Positions 1 to 11,829 of a stretch of DNA of 52,928 nt are shown here, piece by piece. The stretch is from Rusavskia elegans (taxonomy: Eukaryota > Ascomycota > Lecanoromycetes > Teloschistales > Teloschistaceae), in contig SAUG01000189.1 in the NCBI GenBank assembly GCA_011316305.1, positions 1 to 52,928 of the forward strand, read 5' to 3'. The notes beneath the pieces are model-generated. The model was given only the letters and a program-made list of their open reading frames with translations. It was not told the DNA's origin and made no database searches. How positions within the stretch are numbered: position 1 is the stretch's first letter; each line of letters begins with the position of its first letter. The translations under genes and the position numbers were made by a program.

Positions 1-2437
1 TCTTTAGTAAATAAAAGTATTTTATTACCTATTATTACGTTTTAGATAAACGTAAAAGTAATCTTATCGTTTAGAAGTAACGCGTACTTTCTAGATTTAA
101 TAAATTTAATAATCCGGTTATATTTTACTCCTTTATTAGTTTTATACTAGCCGTATAAAAGATATCTATTAAATTAATATCTAGTTTTAGTTTAGATAAT
201 CTAGATTAATTTTTAAGAGATTTTAACTTTTTTTAATCTATAGAAAGTATAGAATTCTAAAAAAAGTCTAATAAAAAGCTCTTTCGCTACTATTTTTATA
301 TACTTCGTATTATATATCTATATTATAAGTTATTTCCGGTTCCTTTAATAATTTTACTAAATCTTATTTCTTAGTAACTATTTCGTCCTATAACGATAAA
401 GACGGGTACTAATCGAATTCTTTATTTTTAGGTTAGATACTAAATACTAGATCCGGCGTTTCTCTAGTCTAGTCTACTTGGTTTAGTTTATAATATTCGA
501 TTTTATTTATAGTTTTAACTATACTTTAGTATATTTTTCTAATATAGTTTATCTAAAGCTATTAAATTATTTTTCTATTTTTATTATATTTTCTAGTAAA
601 TTATTAAAGGAGGTAATAGTATTTCTTTTAAATTTTTATTTCCTAAACTTTTTCGTTTTCTTTAAATTTAGTATTTAAGTCTTTAATATTTTTATAGTTT
701 GTTATTAAAGCTTCGTCTACTTTTTTATATAAAAAGTTTTTATAGGCTAGGAGATATATTATCTATAGTTCTATTTTTTTACCGATAATATTTTTTTCTA
801 TTAGTTTTTTTAAAATCGATTTTTTCTATTTATTTCCTAAAATAATATAGTTTCTCCTACTTTCGATTATAGTAAAATTTATTAATCTAATTAATCCGTA
901 CTTTATTTTAACTTCGATATCGAAGATTCTATTATCTTTTATTATTTATCTATAGAAGTATCGTTTAATTTTATTATAGAATCCTTTAATAACTTTATTA
1001 TCTTCCTTTCTATTTATAAAAGCTATTATTTATTAACTTCCGATTTTACTTTAAGCGCTGCTATAAAAGGTTTTTTAGTTTTATATAGTTTAAAATCGAA
1101 TATTAGTTTTATTTTTTATACTTTTTTTAGTTCTTTAGAATACTATTCTATTCCTTCCTTATCCGATAGATAAAAAGGGTAGTTATTATTATAATAGGCT
1201 AACTAGCTTTTTATTATATATTTATTAAGTAATTCCTCTATTATATTAAAAAAATATTCGGTTACTTTAATTACTTCTTTAGTTAGATAATTTTTTTTAA
1301 GATATCCTATTTTACTATATAAATAATAACCTTTAGTTCGCGATTCTCTAATTTTAGTAGTATCGAGTTTTATCGGATTTCTTCTAGGCTTTCTTTTAGC
1401 GGATCCTATTTTATTAAACGTTTATTTATCTAAATATATTTCGTATTATCTAGTATCGATTTTTATTATAAATTTAATAAAATCTACTAGCGAATCTAGT
1501 TCTTTAATTACTACTATAGCTTTTTTAATTTTTATCTAAAATCTTTTATAGAAGTAGGCTTTTAGAATTAAGTCTTCCTAGTCTATTTTATAAACTAATA
1601 TTCTAAACTAAGTAGCGTAGGTAGCTATTAATTTCTACTACTTTAAAACTATTAGTCTCCTACTTATTTCTCTATCTCTATTATTATTTCTAAAGGCTTC
1701 TTTTATAGTCGTAATAAGATTGCCGAAGGTATAGAAGATCTATAATATTTTATCTTTTTTTTATTCTTTAAAATTATTAAGATAATTTTCTACTCGAAGC
1801 TATATCTAATTAAGGATAGCCTTTATTAAATTTAATATTATAAATAGAATCTTAACTATTTTATTCGGAAACTAGTTTATATATATTACGAAGTAGATAT
1901 TTATCTAAATAATCTATAGTTTTAAGAATCCTTTATCTCCTTTATAGATATTTAGCGTTACTATTTTAATAGTATCGCTTCGATCTATAGGTCGGGATAA
2001 TAAGACTAATATAGTAAGTTATTAAAATATAACGTCCCTATATATTAGAGGGCGTTACGTTCGAGCCTAACTATAGCCGTAGATATAGTCCGAGCTATTA
2101 AATAGTAAAGGAATTTTAGTATAAATTATCGTAACGAATTCTATATAGCTATAGAGGTATAGTTATAATATTACGAGGTATCTTTATTATATAATAATTA
2201 AAAAGAAAATAGTAGAAACGTATTTAATAATTATATTAATAACTAATAAAAGAATCTATCTATAGGAATAACTAGCGATATATATAATAAAAATAGCTAT
2301 AAAAGCCGATAGATAACTATCTATTAAAAGTCCTTTTAAAAGGAACGGCTATAGCGGCTATACGCGGCGATAGATAATTAGATTCGCTTGCCTAGCCAAT
2401 CCTTCCAGAGAACCTCTATAGAGTCGTGGACGTAATA
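1..2437 (-). mobile_element. RIP-mutated LTR retrotransposon, gag-type, cut by window edge
   Basis: This is the 5' part of an LTR element on the minus strand, with a 410-bp LTR at 2028-2437 and internal sequence running off the left edge. The internal part matches 31260-33283 almost base for base apart from transitions, so both belong to one family. Read on the minus strand with RIP-created stops taken as former Gln codons, about 1400-1650 resembles a retrotransposon Gag capsid region. No reverse-transcriptase motif was seen. CpA and TpG are nearly absent, so no intact gene remains. Confidence 0.75.
2028..2437 (-). repeat. LTR of the gag-type element (410 bp)
   Basis: Same 410-bp repeat as 21352-21761, 24911-25320, 30345-30754 and 33284-33693. 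On the minus strand it starts with a RIP-altered form of TGTTACGTCC and ends with an altered GGGACGTTACA. The other LTR of this element lies outside the window. Confidence 0.85.
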
Positions 2438-2942
2438 TAACTGCGAGGTATACTTATCTGTAAAAATTTCTACGTTAGTTAAAATATTAGTAAAAGGATA
2501 CGTTATATTGCTAAGCAAATTTAAATTAAAATTCTATAGAACCGTTATTTACGTTATTTGAACTGGGTTATAAATTCTGCTACCGTGTATTCAATGCCGG
2601 TATACTAACGCTTGATTTGCTTACCGAACCACTGGTTTACTGGGCACTAAAGCCAAAACAAATAACTAAATTCTATACTAATTTTCAATACTTTTTCTAC
2701 GGGATTATAATCTATAAATTTTAATAGTAGCCCGTAGAAAAATCTATAAATAGTGTTTTCAATCGAAAACTCTACTAAAAGGCTAACGTTTAAACAAGTA
2801 TTCTATTTCGTTATAAAACGCGAAAGAATTACTAAATAAATATAAAATTGTTAAAATTCTATCAATAACTATTGAAAATTTTTAAACTTTTATTTTTCAA
2901 AGTATATTATCTTATCAAATAAATTGCTTTCTATTTAATTTT

Positions 2943-3736
2943 TGTCGGAATAAATTGGAATTGAATTAGATTATTTGTGCTTTTTGGCTTTGGGTTGAAT
3001 TTAAATTGGATTAATCTAAAACTCGAAACTCGTATAAAAAAAACGGTTGGTACTCGCGGTATTATATCTCTACGCTAGATTTATTAAATTAATGAACATT
3101 TTATATTAGAATATCAGATTTATAGCTAGCGTCTAGGCCTTACGCGTCGGAATGGATTGAGTTTTTTTGTTTTAGAGAAACTTTGATATTAAAAATAACT
3201 ATTTATAATCTTTTTATTCTAATTATAAACAAATCAAAACGGTAGCTATAGATCTAATATTTTGATATAGGGCGGATATAGATAGATTACGGCTAGTATA
3301 CTAATATAATACCGCTAGTACTTTTCGTCGGAATAGATTGGATTTAAATTGGATTTTTTGTAATTTTTAGCTTTAGGTTAAATTGGGTTAGATTAAATCC
3401 GAAACCCTAAATCGGTATTAAAAAAAAACCGCTAGCGCTAGCGAAAATATAATAATACGCTAGCTATTTAAGCTGATAACTGTTTTATAATAAAATATTA
3501 GATCTATAGCTAGCGTTTTGGTATTATAATAATTTAAATAAAAAAACTTCGAAAATTTATTTTAGATATAAGATTTTCTCTATATCTAAAAAATCCAACC
3601 CATTTCGACGCGTAGCTAGTACTAACGGTTTTCTTTTAATATTGATTTCGGGTTTTAGATATCATCCAACCCAATCCAATCCAATCTAGAACCAAAATTT
3701 ATAAAATATCTAACGTTATCCCAATCCATTCCGACG
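2943..3736. repeat. Cluster of four MITE-like copies (285-bp family)
   Basis: Four copies of one short inverted-repeat element are packed together: 2943-3144 (plus, right end missing), 3145-3325 (minus, truncated), 3326-3610 (plus, full, 285 bp) and 3611-3736 (minus, partial). The termini read CGTCGGAATRGATTGG and its reverse complement. A further full copy of 286 bp is at 19473-19758. There is no coding capacity. The arrangement suggests insertion of copies into one another. Confidence 0.7.
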
Positions 3737-4914
3737 AGGATAAAGAATTATATAAAAGCAAAACATTTAAAGAAATTTCTTTCAAATCTGATTAAGCGGT
3801 TAAATATCATTGATATATATAAAAAAAAAAGTTAATAAACGTCGATTTGATTTACAAAAAAACGGAAATAATTAATTAATTATTTTCAATAAATTGATCG
3901 ATATTTAATTTTTGTTATATTATTATATATAAACGTCTTGAAATAAATTAATATAAATCTTGTTTTATATATATTGGTTTGAATTTTTTCAAATATATAC
4001 TTTTATATTATAATTCTTTTCTTTAGACGGTAAAGGTTTTTATCAAGTGACATCTTCAACAAATATTTAAAAACGTATTTTTATTTATCAACGTAATTTT
4101 TTTTCGTTTCGATTATATAAAATAAATTTTTGATTTTAATTTATATTCTATAGTAAACGGAAACTTCTGCTCTATAAAATCGTAGCTTATATAATAATTT
4201 ATATATAAAATCTACTAAAATGAATCTATTATAATAAAATAATATTTAAAGCAAATTTTATTAAAATGTTTTAAAATTTGTTTTTTCGGATGAAAATTAC
4301 TACAAATAATATTAGTTACTAATCAATTATATCACTTGTTTATATATATAGTATTCGTTATCAAAATAAATATATATTCAATTAAAATTAGATTATTAAT
4401 TATTATAAAAAACTTTCGTTATTATTAATTACAATTATTATTACAAAATAAACGAGATTTATAACAGCGCTAGAATTTAATTAAAAAAACATAAATTCGC
4501 GATAATTTATCTATAAGATTTTTTTACTTGCAGTAATTATTATTACAGAAAATAATCAAAAATAATATCTTTAACAAATATTGAAAAAACGTTTGAATAT
4601 TTAAATATTAAAAGTAAAACTTATATATTTAAGTTTTTCTCAATTGTAATAAAAGCTATAACAATATTCAACGGTTCAAAATTATTAACTGAATTTTTAT
4701 TAATTAATTATCTTTAACTAATCAAATTCTTTAAATAATTAATTGAAATCGGGAAAGATTATATAATATACAAGATCTTTAACGTTTATAGATTCGGTAT
4801 TACTTATATGATAATACCAATATAAGGAAAACCTATTTATTATCGTATAGCACCTCGAAAACTGTTTTATAATAAAGTTAATATTAAAAAAAATAAATTC
4901 TTTAATAATCTTTG

Positions 4915-5379
4915 TAGACTGGCCGGTTCGGATCGGGTTTCTATCTAATTGTCGGGTACCCGACCCGATTTTAGTAATCTGATCCGGATCCGACTCGGAT
5001 TTTAATAGATCGAATCCGGATCGGATTATTTAGTAATCTAATTCGGATCCGATATGATTATATAATATATTTAATTTATTATTATTTTTATAATTAAATA
5101 GATATAATCTTTTTAGATAATATATTTCGTTTTATTATTGCTTTTCTAGCTAGCGTAGCTAATTAATTAAATTTTTTTTAGTAAATTTATATAAATATTA
5201 TACTTGTTTTATACTTTTATACTAGAATTTAATACTAAAATCTAGTTTTAGTAAATCGGATCGGATTATAATTTAGAATCCGAAATCTAGTTAGATTAGA
5301 TTATATTTTAGTCTAATACGATTCGGGTCGGGTCGGATTAATTAATCCGATTTTAAAATCCGATCCGACGGCTAGTCTA
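4915..5379. repeat. hAT-like MITE, long form
   Basis: Begins TAGACTGGCCGG and ends GGCTAGTCTA, an imperfect terminal inverted repeat. The interior is rich in CGGGTCGGAT-like motifs. Same family as 5662-6130 and 8435-8594. No target duplication could be recognised here. Confidence 0.6.
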
Positions 5380-5661
5380 CTCGTATATATACTATAATAT
5401 CTAAACGGATAATAGTTTTAAAAAAAAGGAAGTAATAAAAGTATTTATCTATACTATAAACTTTATCTAACTAAATAAATTCTAGTATATAAAGAACATT
5501 TATAATAATTATTACTGTATACTACGTTAGTAATATATAATTATAAATAACTTAAAAGTTTCTTTAAAAAAATAAATTTATTATCTAATCTAATTTTATT
5601 TTATTTTATTTCAGTTTATTTAATTATACTTTTGACTCTATTAAATAGATTTGATCTGAAC

Positions 5662-6130
5662 TAGACTGGTTGTCGGGGCGGGTTTTAAATTCGGATTTAT
5701 ATTTCGGGTTCGAACCGAATCGGTTCCGGGTTAAATCCGAATTTCTAGATTCGATCTACTGAAACTACTGAAATCTAGTATAAAAGTATTATTCTAATAT
5801 AAAAATAATATCTATCTATTAAAAATTAATTTAATTAAAGAAAATATATTACCTTTATATATTATTTATAGATAAAATTAAATAATTATTTATTCATTAT
5901 ATTAATTATTGTATTATACTATAATAATTAAAGTTTTATACTATATATATAAAGTTTAGCGGGTCGGATCGGATTTCTATTAGTTTCTACTTTATAATCC
6001 GATTAGATTCTCGGTTCTAACTTTGGAAACCGACCTATACCGTTTAGCAGGTCGGGTTAAACCGACTCGTTAAAACTCGGATTAGGTTTTCGAAGTACCG
6101 ACGGGAATCTGGACCGAAGTAGCCAATCTA
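5662..6130. repeat. hAT-like MITE, long form, decayed
   Basis: Begins TAGACTGGTTGTCGG and ends AGCCAATCTA, consistent with the terminal repeats of the 4915-5379 copy after C-to-T and G-to-A change. Length is 469 bp against 465 bp. No coding capacity. Confidence 0.55.
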
Positions 6131-8434
6131 ATCTGGACGAAAAGTAATATATCCAAGCTTGGATTAAATTTAATACGAAAAAAACCGTTTATTAAAAAAA
6201 TCTAATTAAATTTATTAAATTTCGTCTAATTCAACGGTCAGTTTAGTTTTAATAAAATTATCGATTATATTTAATATCAGCGGTAAAATTAGAGTTAAAT
6301 ATTACATCATTTATTTTTTACTGAGAAATTCTATTGATTTTTTAAAACAATTAAAAATGAATTAAAATTCAATATAAATATTTTAATCGAATGTGGTTTT
6401 AAGGTCGAAAATTCAACTAAATATATAATGAACTTGAACGATTTAAAACAAAATCAATAGTATAATTAAATAATATATTTATTGAAATTGTTATAAAAAC
6501 GGCCGTTTATATCTCTAGTAATTAATATTTTGGAAGTAAAACGTCTAAAGTTTCTTTTAATAAACAAAATCGAAAAATTGAAAAATATAAACAATAATTA
6601 AACCATAAATTATATCTCGAAAGTTATATAAATACAAAATTTAAAGATTTATAATATAGTATTTTTCTTTTTGTCTCAAACTTTTTATTTCGTTTAACCC
6701 TTTTTTTAGGATAGATTTAAAGTACTTTCTTTCGTACGAGTTAAAATGTTTAAACGAATGTTCTTTATATTAACACTAAGATAGTTGTTATATATATAAC
6801 TTCTAGACAATATATAAATGCCAAAACTTTTATCATATAATATATTTTAATATAATTAATCAAATCCCCGCTTTTATTATTCTAAATAGTTTCTGCCAGG
6901 ATCAGATAAATGGAAGTAATTAAATTCTATACAACAACCATTATAAATAAAAGTAAAACTAACGGTTTATAATTATAATGAAATAAAAGAAATTTTTCGG
7001 TAAAAGAAATAAAAGAAATTAAAAAATAAATAACTTGTAAACTTTTAAAAGATAAATAGTAACCAAAAGAATTCAACCAAACGTTGATTAAAATATTATC
7101 AAATTGAATAATTGTATTTAAAGAAATTTTGATTTTATTGAATCAAAGAACTTAATATAATTCTTCAATTCAAAAATATATATAAGCGCTTTAAACGCGT
7201 AAATTATTTAAAATTTTAAGGAACGCTTTAAAAACAAATTTAAAAAGCCTCTAAAGAGAAATCCTTTGAAAAATGAAATAAAATAAAGAAATTTTATTAA
7301 TAAATACATTAATTTTTTACAATCTATATCATTATCGTTTTTAATTTAATATATTAATCTATCGACCCTCCGTATATCTCTCTACTAGTTATCGATCCTC
7401 CGCGTACAATACTATAAATTCAATTTAAAAACTTCGATATTTCTGAATTTTATATAGTATTTAATTCGACGATTTAATTAAATGAATATTATATTCATCT
7501 TATATTATTTTGCTAAAGTTCTTTTTATTATTGAATATGTTATTGAATTATATAACGCTTGATCCACTATTACTATTAAAATACGTTAAACAAATAGTTA
7601 AAGTTAATAGTACTACATTTAATCAAAACTTTTAAATTTAAATTTTTACGCATTTTTTAAAATTACATTTGATTTCAAAAATTCTTTGATTTAACGTTAG
7701 TTTAATCGTATAACGTTCTAACTTTCTTTATTGTTTTTATTTAAAACAATTATTTTTCAAAAAGCTTTTAAATATTATTAGTAACATTAATTTAGATAAC
7801 TAATTATTTTTTAACATTACAAAACCGCGCTTATAGTTATATTTATTTTCCAAGATATTATTGACTGATTACTTATATAAATAAAGAAAAAGAAATCTTT
7901 ATAAAAGTTATATATTGTACTACTTTGAATATTACGAGAAGTCTTTTTTGAATATTTCCGTTAATTTTTGATTTATTATATTTATTTTTCGTAACTAAAC
8001 TCTAACTGACCGTTTATCAATTAGTATAAAATCAATTAACGTTAGAACCTGTCGCAATTTTAATTATTAAAAAAAAAACTAAAATTGATTTATTTATTAA
8101 ATAATTAATTTTTTCAATTTATAAAAGGTAAAATATATTCTTTTCACTAATTTTAGTTTTTTTCGATATCGTTTTCCATAATAAATCTGTTTTTTATTAC
8201 ATTATCTCGACTGTTAATTTTGAATTCTTTTTTAGTTTTTGTATAAAATTTTTATAATCAAAGAGATTTTTAGTTAATTATATTTTTAAAAGTATTTTTA
8301 TTAAAAACTTTTTCTTCGACGATATAAAACTTTTAGAGTTTGATATCAGTGAAAGATTTAATTACTAACTATTGATAATTCTAAATTTCAATAATATCTA
8401 CTATATCTTTGTTATTTATAAATTCAATCGCGAG

Positions 8435-8594
8435 TAGTCTGGCCGTTTTATCGGGTTTCGAACCCGGGTCGAAGAAACCGACCCGAGTTTCTAACCGTAT
8501 TAGGAAGGAGACTAACTTTAACTAGTAATTTTAACGCGCTAGCCACGTTTATCGCGAAGTCGGGTCGCCACTTTGGACCGAAGTGGCCAGTCTA
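8435..8594. repeat. hAT-like MITE, short form, with 8-bp target duplication
   Basis: A 160-bp element with ends TAGTCTGGCC and GGCCAGTCTA, flanked on both sides by the direct repeat ATCGCGAG (8427-8434 and 8595-8602). An 8-bp duplication together with this terminus is typical of hAT DNA transposons. It probably derives by internal deletion from the roughly 465-bp form. Confidence 0.75.
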
Positions 8595-9339
8595 ATCGCG
8601 AGTTTAAAAGTTAATTTATTTACAGTAGAACTATTAATATTTTTATCAGTATTTCGTTTTCTATTTAATTTAAACGAATTATAAATAATTTTTTCGACGC
8701 CGGAATTTTTTATATAATTTCGAAAGTATATTTTTAAAAAGAAATACGGGTAAAACTATTATATAAAAGTGAAAATATCATTATTCAATTAAGAAATTAT
8801 ATATAAAAAAAATCTTTTTTATAGTATTGATATACGCGTTAGTTTTATACTATTTAAATCGAATGACTATTTTTCGTTTGTAAAATCCGTTCACGAAATA
8901 AAATAAAAAAAGAATTTAGAATGTATAAAAGCAATTTATTTAAAATAACTAACGAAATAAAACTATTTTTCGAACTTTAAAAACTTCTATTCATCGAAAA
9001 ACTATCGTATTCGTTTTTTCCGTATTCTTTCGATTAAAGTGGAATTTAAATTTAAATGATCCGCGAGTATATTTATTTTTTCCCTGGAGGTTTACTATTT
9101 AAATACTTTTACACTTTTTAATAATTATTATTTATATAGATAAAAAATAAACTTATTAATCAACTATTCGTAATACTATATTTTTTAGAATATTCGCTAA
9201 AATTAAACTATACGTCAGAATACTATACGGCAGGTTCGTTAAATTTAGAAGATCTCGCTTGTACTTTTTTAATGGAACGGAGTATGACCCGGAATATTTT
9301 TATACGTTGACCTCTAACCTAAAAAAGAAATCTCCTCCG

Positions 9340-10747
9340 TTATGCTCCAACAGGAGCGATCTGGGCCCCCATCGCCAACTCGCGGAATTCAGGTGACAGT
9401 TCCGCAAAGATATCGTAGTTGACGACCGCGGACCAGCTCTCCTCGAGCTTCTTCTTCATCCGTTCCGGGTCGCGACCGGTGGGGCCATATCTCCAATGAT
9501 ACATCTGACCCATCTGGCGCGAGTGGTGATGGATCCATCGTCCACGGTCCAATCGAGCGGCATTGTAGGTTTGAAGCGCATCTCGAAGTCCCTCTTTCAA
9601 CGCCTCGCCGCTCAATGCCTTCTGCTGTACCGATTCCAAAAGCGTGCAGACAACCAACGCGTCTTCAACGCCAGTGCAAGCGCCGACTCCCAGATATGGA
9701 GTACTGGCGTGCGCGGCGTCACCGACGAGACATGCACGGCCTCCCGCATACGTCGGTGGAGGGTTTGCGTCCAGATCAAAGATTCCCCACTTGACGACCT
9801 TCTCCGGATAGAGCTTCCAGATGTCGGCGACCGGTAGACTCCAACCATCAAATAGCTTTTTAATCTCGGTTCGGTCGACCTGAACCGTCATTCTGTCGGG
9901 GTCGGGAAACTCGGGCTCTTCGTAAGCGAACACGGCGATATTGAGAAGTGTTCCGGACATGACCTGTAGCAGTTAGCAATCTTGAACCGAACAGGTGGGA
10001 GGAAGATGATCCACCAACCGGGTACACGAGCAGATCGGCGTCGGGGCCCAAGTGATTACACGCGCTCTTCGCGACCTTCTCGCCCAGAGCCTTGATGCCC
10101 ACGTCAATGGGGACCATGGTGCGGTAGGTCACGGTGTGACTGAAGCCAGCACGGCTGGCTGGGTGGGCGGCGCCGAGGAGGACTTTACGCGTGACGGAGT
10201 GGATGCCATCGCATCCCAGCAAGACATCGGCCTCGGCGGTAGTGCCGTCATTGAAATGCAGGACGACCTTGCCGCTCTGCTCGTCGTCGACGTAGTTGAG
10301 AAGTTGCTTGCCAAAAACGGCCGCTCCCTCGGGCAACAAGTCTGCCATACCATTCAGAAACTGCGAGCGAACGCAGCCCCAGAAACTGAGATTGTTCGTT
10401 GGTGTGCGGAAAAGAAGCGATTTGGACTCGTCCTCGGCATCCTCTTTTGTCCGGGGGTGGTAACCGTTCCAGTAGGCGTTGCTTGTGCTGGCGTCTGTCT
10501 TCTGGCTGATGTTTGCAAGGAGCTCGACGAGAGCCGGATCGATTTGCTGCATCCATACTCGCGCGGCGCCGGTGAATGCGAATCCGGCGCTGACCTCATG
10601 CCAGGTTTGTGCTCGCTCGTAAATGATTGCGTTGATGCCGCGGCGTCGCAGACCAATGGCGGTCATCACGCCGATAATGCCACCGCCCACGACGGCGACG
10701 TTAAGGGGACGCGCAGAACCATTGCCATTGATATTTTTGCTTGCCAT
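9340..10747 (-). CDS. FAD-dependent aromatic monooxygenase, TropB/salicylate-hydroxylase-like
   Basis: Group A flavoprotein monooxygenase expected to hydroxylate the aromatic product of the neighbouring PKS using NAD(P)H and O2. Exon 1 is 10747-10019 and exon 2 is 9963-9340, giving 450 aa. The 55-nt intron (9964-10018) starts GTTGGT, has a CTAAC branch site and ends CTACAG; splicing joins YP to VMSG and restores the family pattern. Visible motifs: dinucleotide fold GGGIIG (residues 21-26), DG motif (D180-G181) and GD motif LVGDAAH (G324-D325). Arg209 in VTYRTMV and Tyr242 just before the splice site occupy the places of the TropB catalytic Arg206/Tyr239 pair, as recalled and not aligned. Length matches TropB (about 450 aa). 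It is transcribed divergently from the PKS. The 5' splice site is somewhat non-consensus, so the exact intron edge is inferred. A simple hydroxylating role rather than dearomatisation is possible. Confidence 0.9.
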
Positions 10748-11392
10748 GGTAAGGATTTGAATGCTTTTGTGGTGGTTGACGCAAGTTTAGCGGACGTGAA
10801 AAGATCAGCTAGGACGAGGGTATATGTGCATAGAACAATTTTGGAGAAGAACGCGTAGAGGCGATACAATAGGCAAGATGCCACCCTAAAAAAATAGTTC
10901 ATTCGCAATCATAAAGTATGAATAAATAAATATTTCATGGGACGGATAATTCTAGAGGCGGGGAGGCCTACTAACAACGCGCGTGGCTAACCCCCTGATT
11001 CCTGACGCCGGACTTACTATCCCTCTGGACCTGCTCAACCACCACTGTGCTCCCATCAGACCGAGTACCGCTGCCTTTCCCATTCACTGGGTCCAGGAGC
11101 CATGGACGTGCACAGCCCCAACAGGATCGCCGCCACTTGCTCCACGGAGTTGCATTCGAAGTGGAAGACCCCAAACTTATGTCCAGCTGGTCCACGATGA
11201 AGGTACTCTGCGCGACCGCGTATAGTTTCTGCGAGTCATGTACAACGTTGCATAGGGCTCCCATATACTCGGTGCCTTATGGGCGGGCTATCCACTTGCC
11301 ACGTGCCCGTTAACGCAGGGACCCTGGAGCCAATACTGACTAAGTATACTCCGTCCCAGACCGCCAAGTCGCTTACCTTAAGTCCAGGAGAT

Positions 11393-11410
11393 CCCGAATA
11401 AGCATTCGGG
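11393..11410. promoter_or_regulatory. Palindrome, CCG-N10-CGG everted repeat
   Basis: CCCGAAT and ATTCGGG face each other across four bases. The CCG/CGG half-sites resemble those bound by Zn2Cys6 cluster regulators. The site lies 420 bp upstream of the PKS start. Binding is inferred only; a chance palindrome is possible. Confidence 0.3.
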
Positions 11411-11717
11411 GTTTTGTTCAAGCAATCGAATCGAAGCGCTTATTTTTTTCTTTACACCCGCCTTGTCCGCGTCTATTATGTTCCGTTTCATCTGGGCACG
11501 GCGGCCGTTTCCCTGCACAAGAGTTGTTGCGGTCAGATAACAAGGCTCCAATGATGACTATATACATGGATAAAAAAGATAATTCCAAGATGTCATTCCC
11601 TTTATCTAACAAGAACAGACGAGGCCTTGATTTATCTCCGCTGCAGAAATTCTGACCAATACACATTCATGTCCTTTTCTGTGATTGCTCCTCTTTTCAC
11701 CCATTTTACTAGAAACA

Positions 11718-11723
11718 TATAAA
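11718..11723 (+). promoter_or_regulatory. Probable TATA box of the PKS gene
   Basis: A TATAAA hexamer in otherwise mixed sequence, 107 bp before the PKS start codon, a usual distance for a fungal gene with a short leader. Confidence 0.5.
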
Positions 11724-11829
11724 CCCGCGCGACTGAACGTTCAATCGTTCAAAGGATATTGTTTCTCGGGTTTTAAACTAAGTCGCCCCCTTCTCATCGC
11801 GTTATAGACAGACGCCACATCCAATAACG

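Larger units (their letters stand above)
2438..9339. other. AT-rich block without genes
   Basis: About 6.9 kb of very AT-rich DNA with no usable reading frame. Unlike the retrotransposon blocks it still contains many CAA and TTG trinucleotides, so it decayed differently, or through an older or weaker RIP history. The recognisable contents are short non-autonomous terminal-inverted-repeat elements at 2943-3736, 4915-5379, 5662-6130 and 8435-8594. It ends abruptly just before the stop codon of the monooxygenase gene. Confidence 0.7.
10748..11829. promoter_or_regulatory. Shared divergent promoter region, monooxygenase/PKS
   Basis: The 1082 bp between the two divergent start codons carries no recognisable gene. 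Reading frames of up to about 100 codons at 10971-11421 resemble no known family and overlap on both strands. The segment 10950-11420 is GC-rich, unlike the rest of the interval, and could be a decayed coding remnant. A shared intergenic region makes co-regulation likely, but no specific regulator can be named. Confidence 0.6.

Noticed and set aside
10052..10858. Plus-strand frame of 268 codons opposite the monooxygenase
   Set aside because: Antisense shadow: the minus strand carries GGGIIG, DG and other flavoprotein motifs, while this frame resembles nothing.
10971..11421. Several overlapping frames of 60-97 codons in the divergent promoter
   Set aside because: They overlap on both strands, have no motif and could be the remains of some gene, but none can be named.
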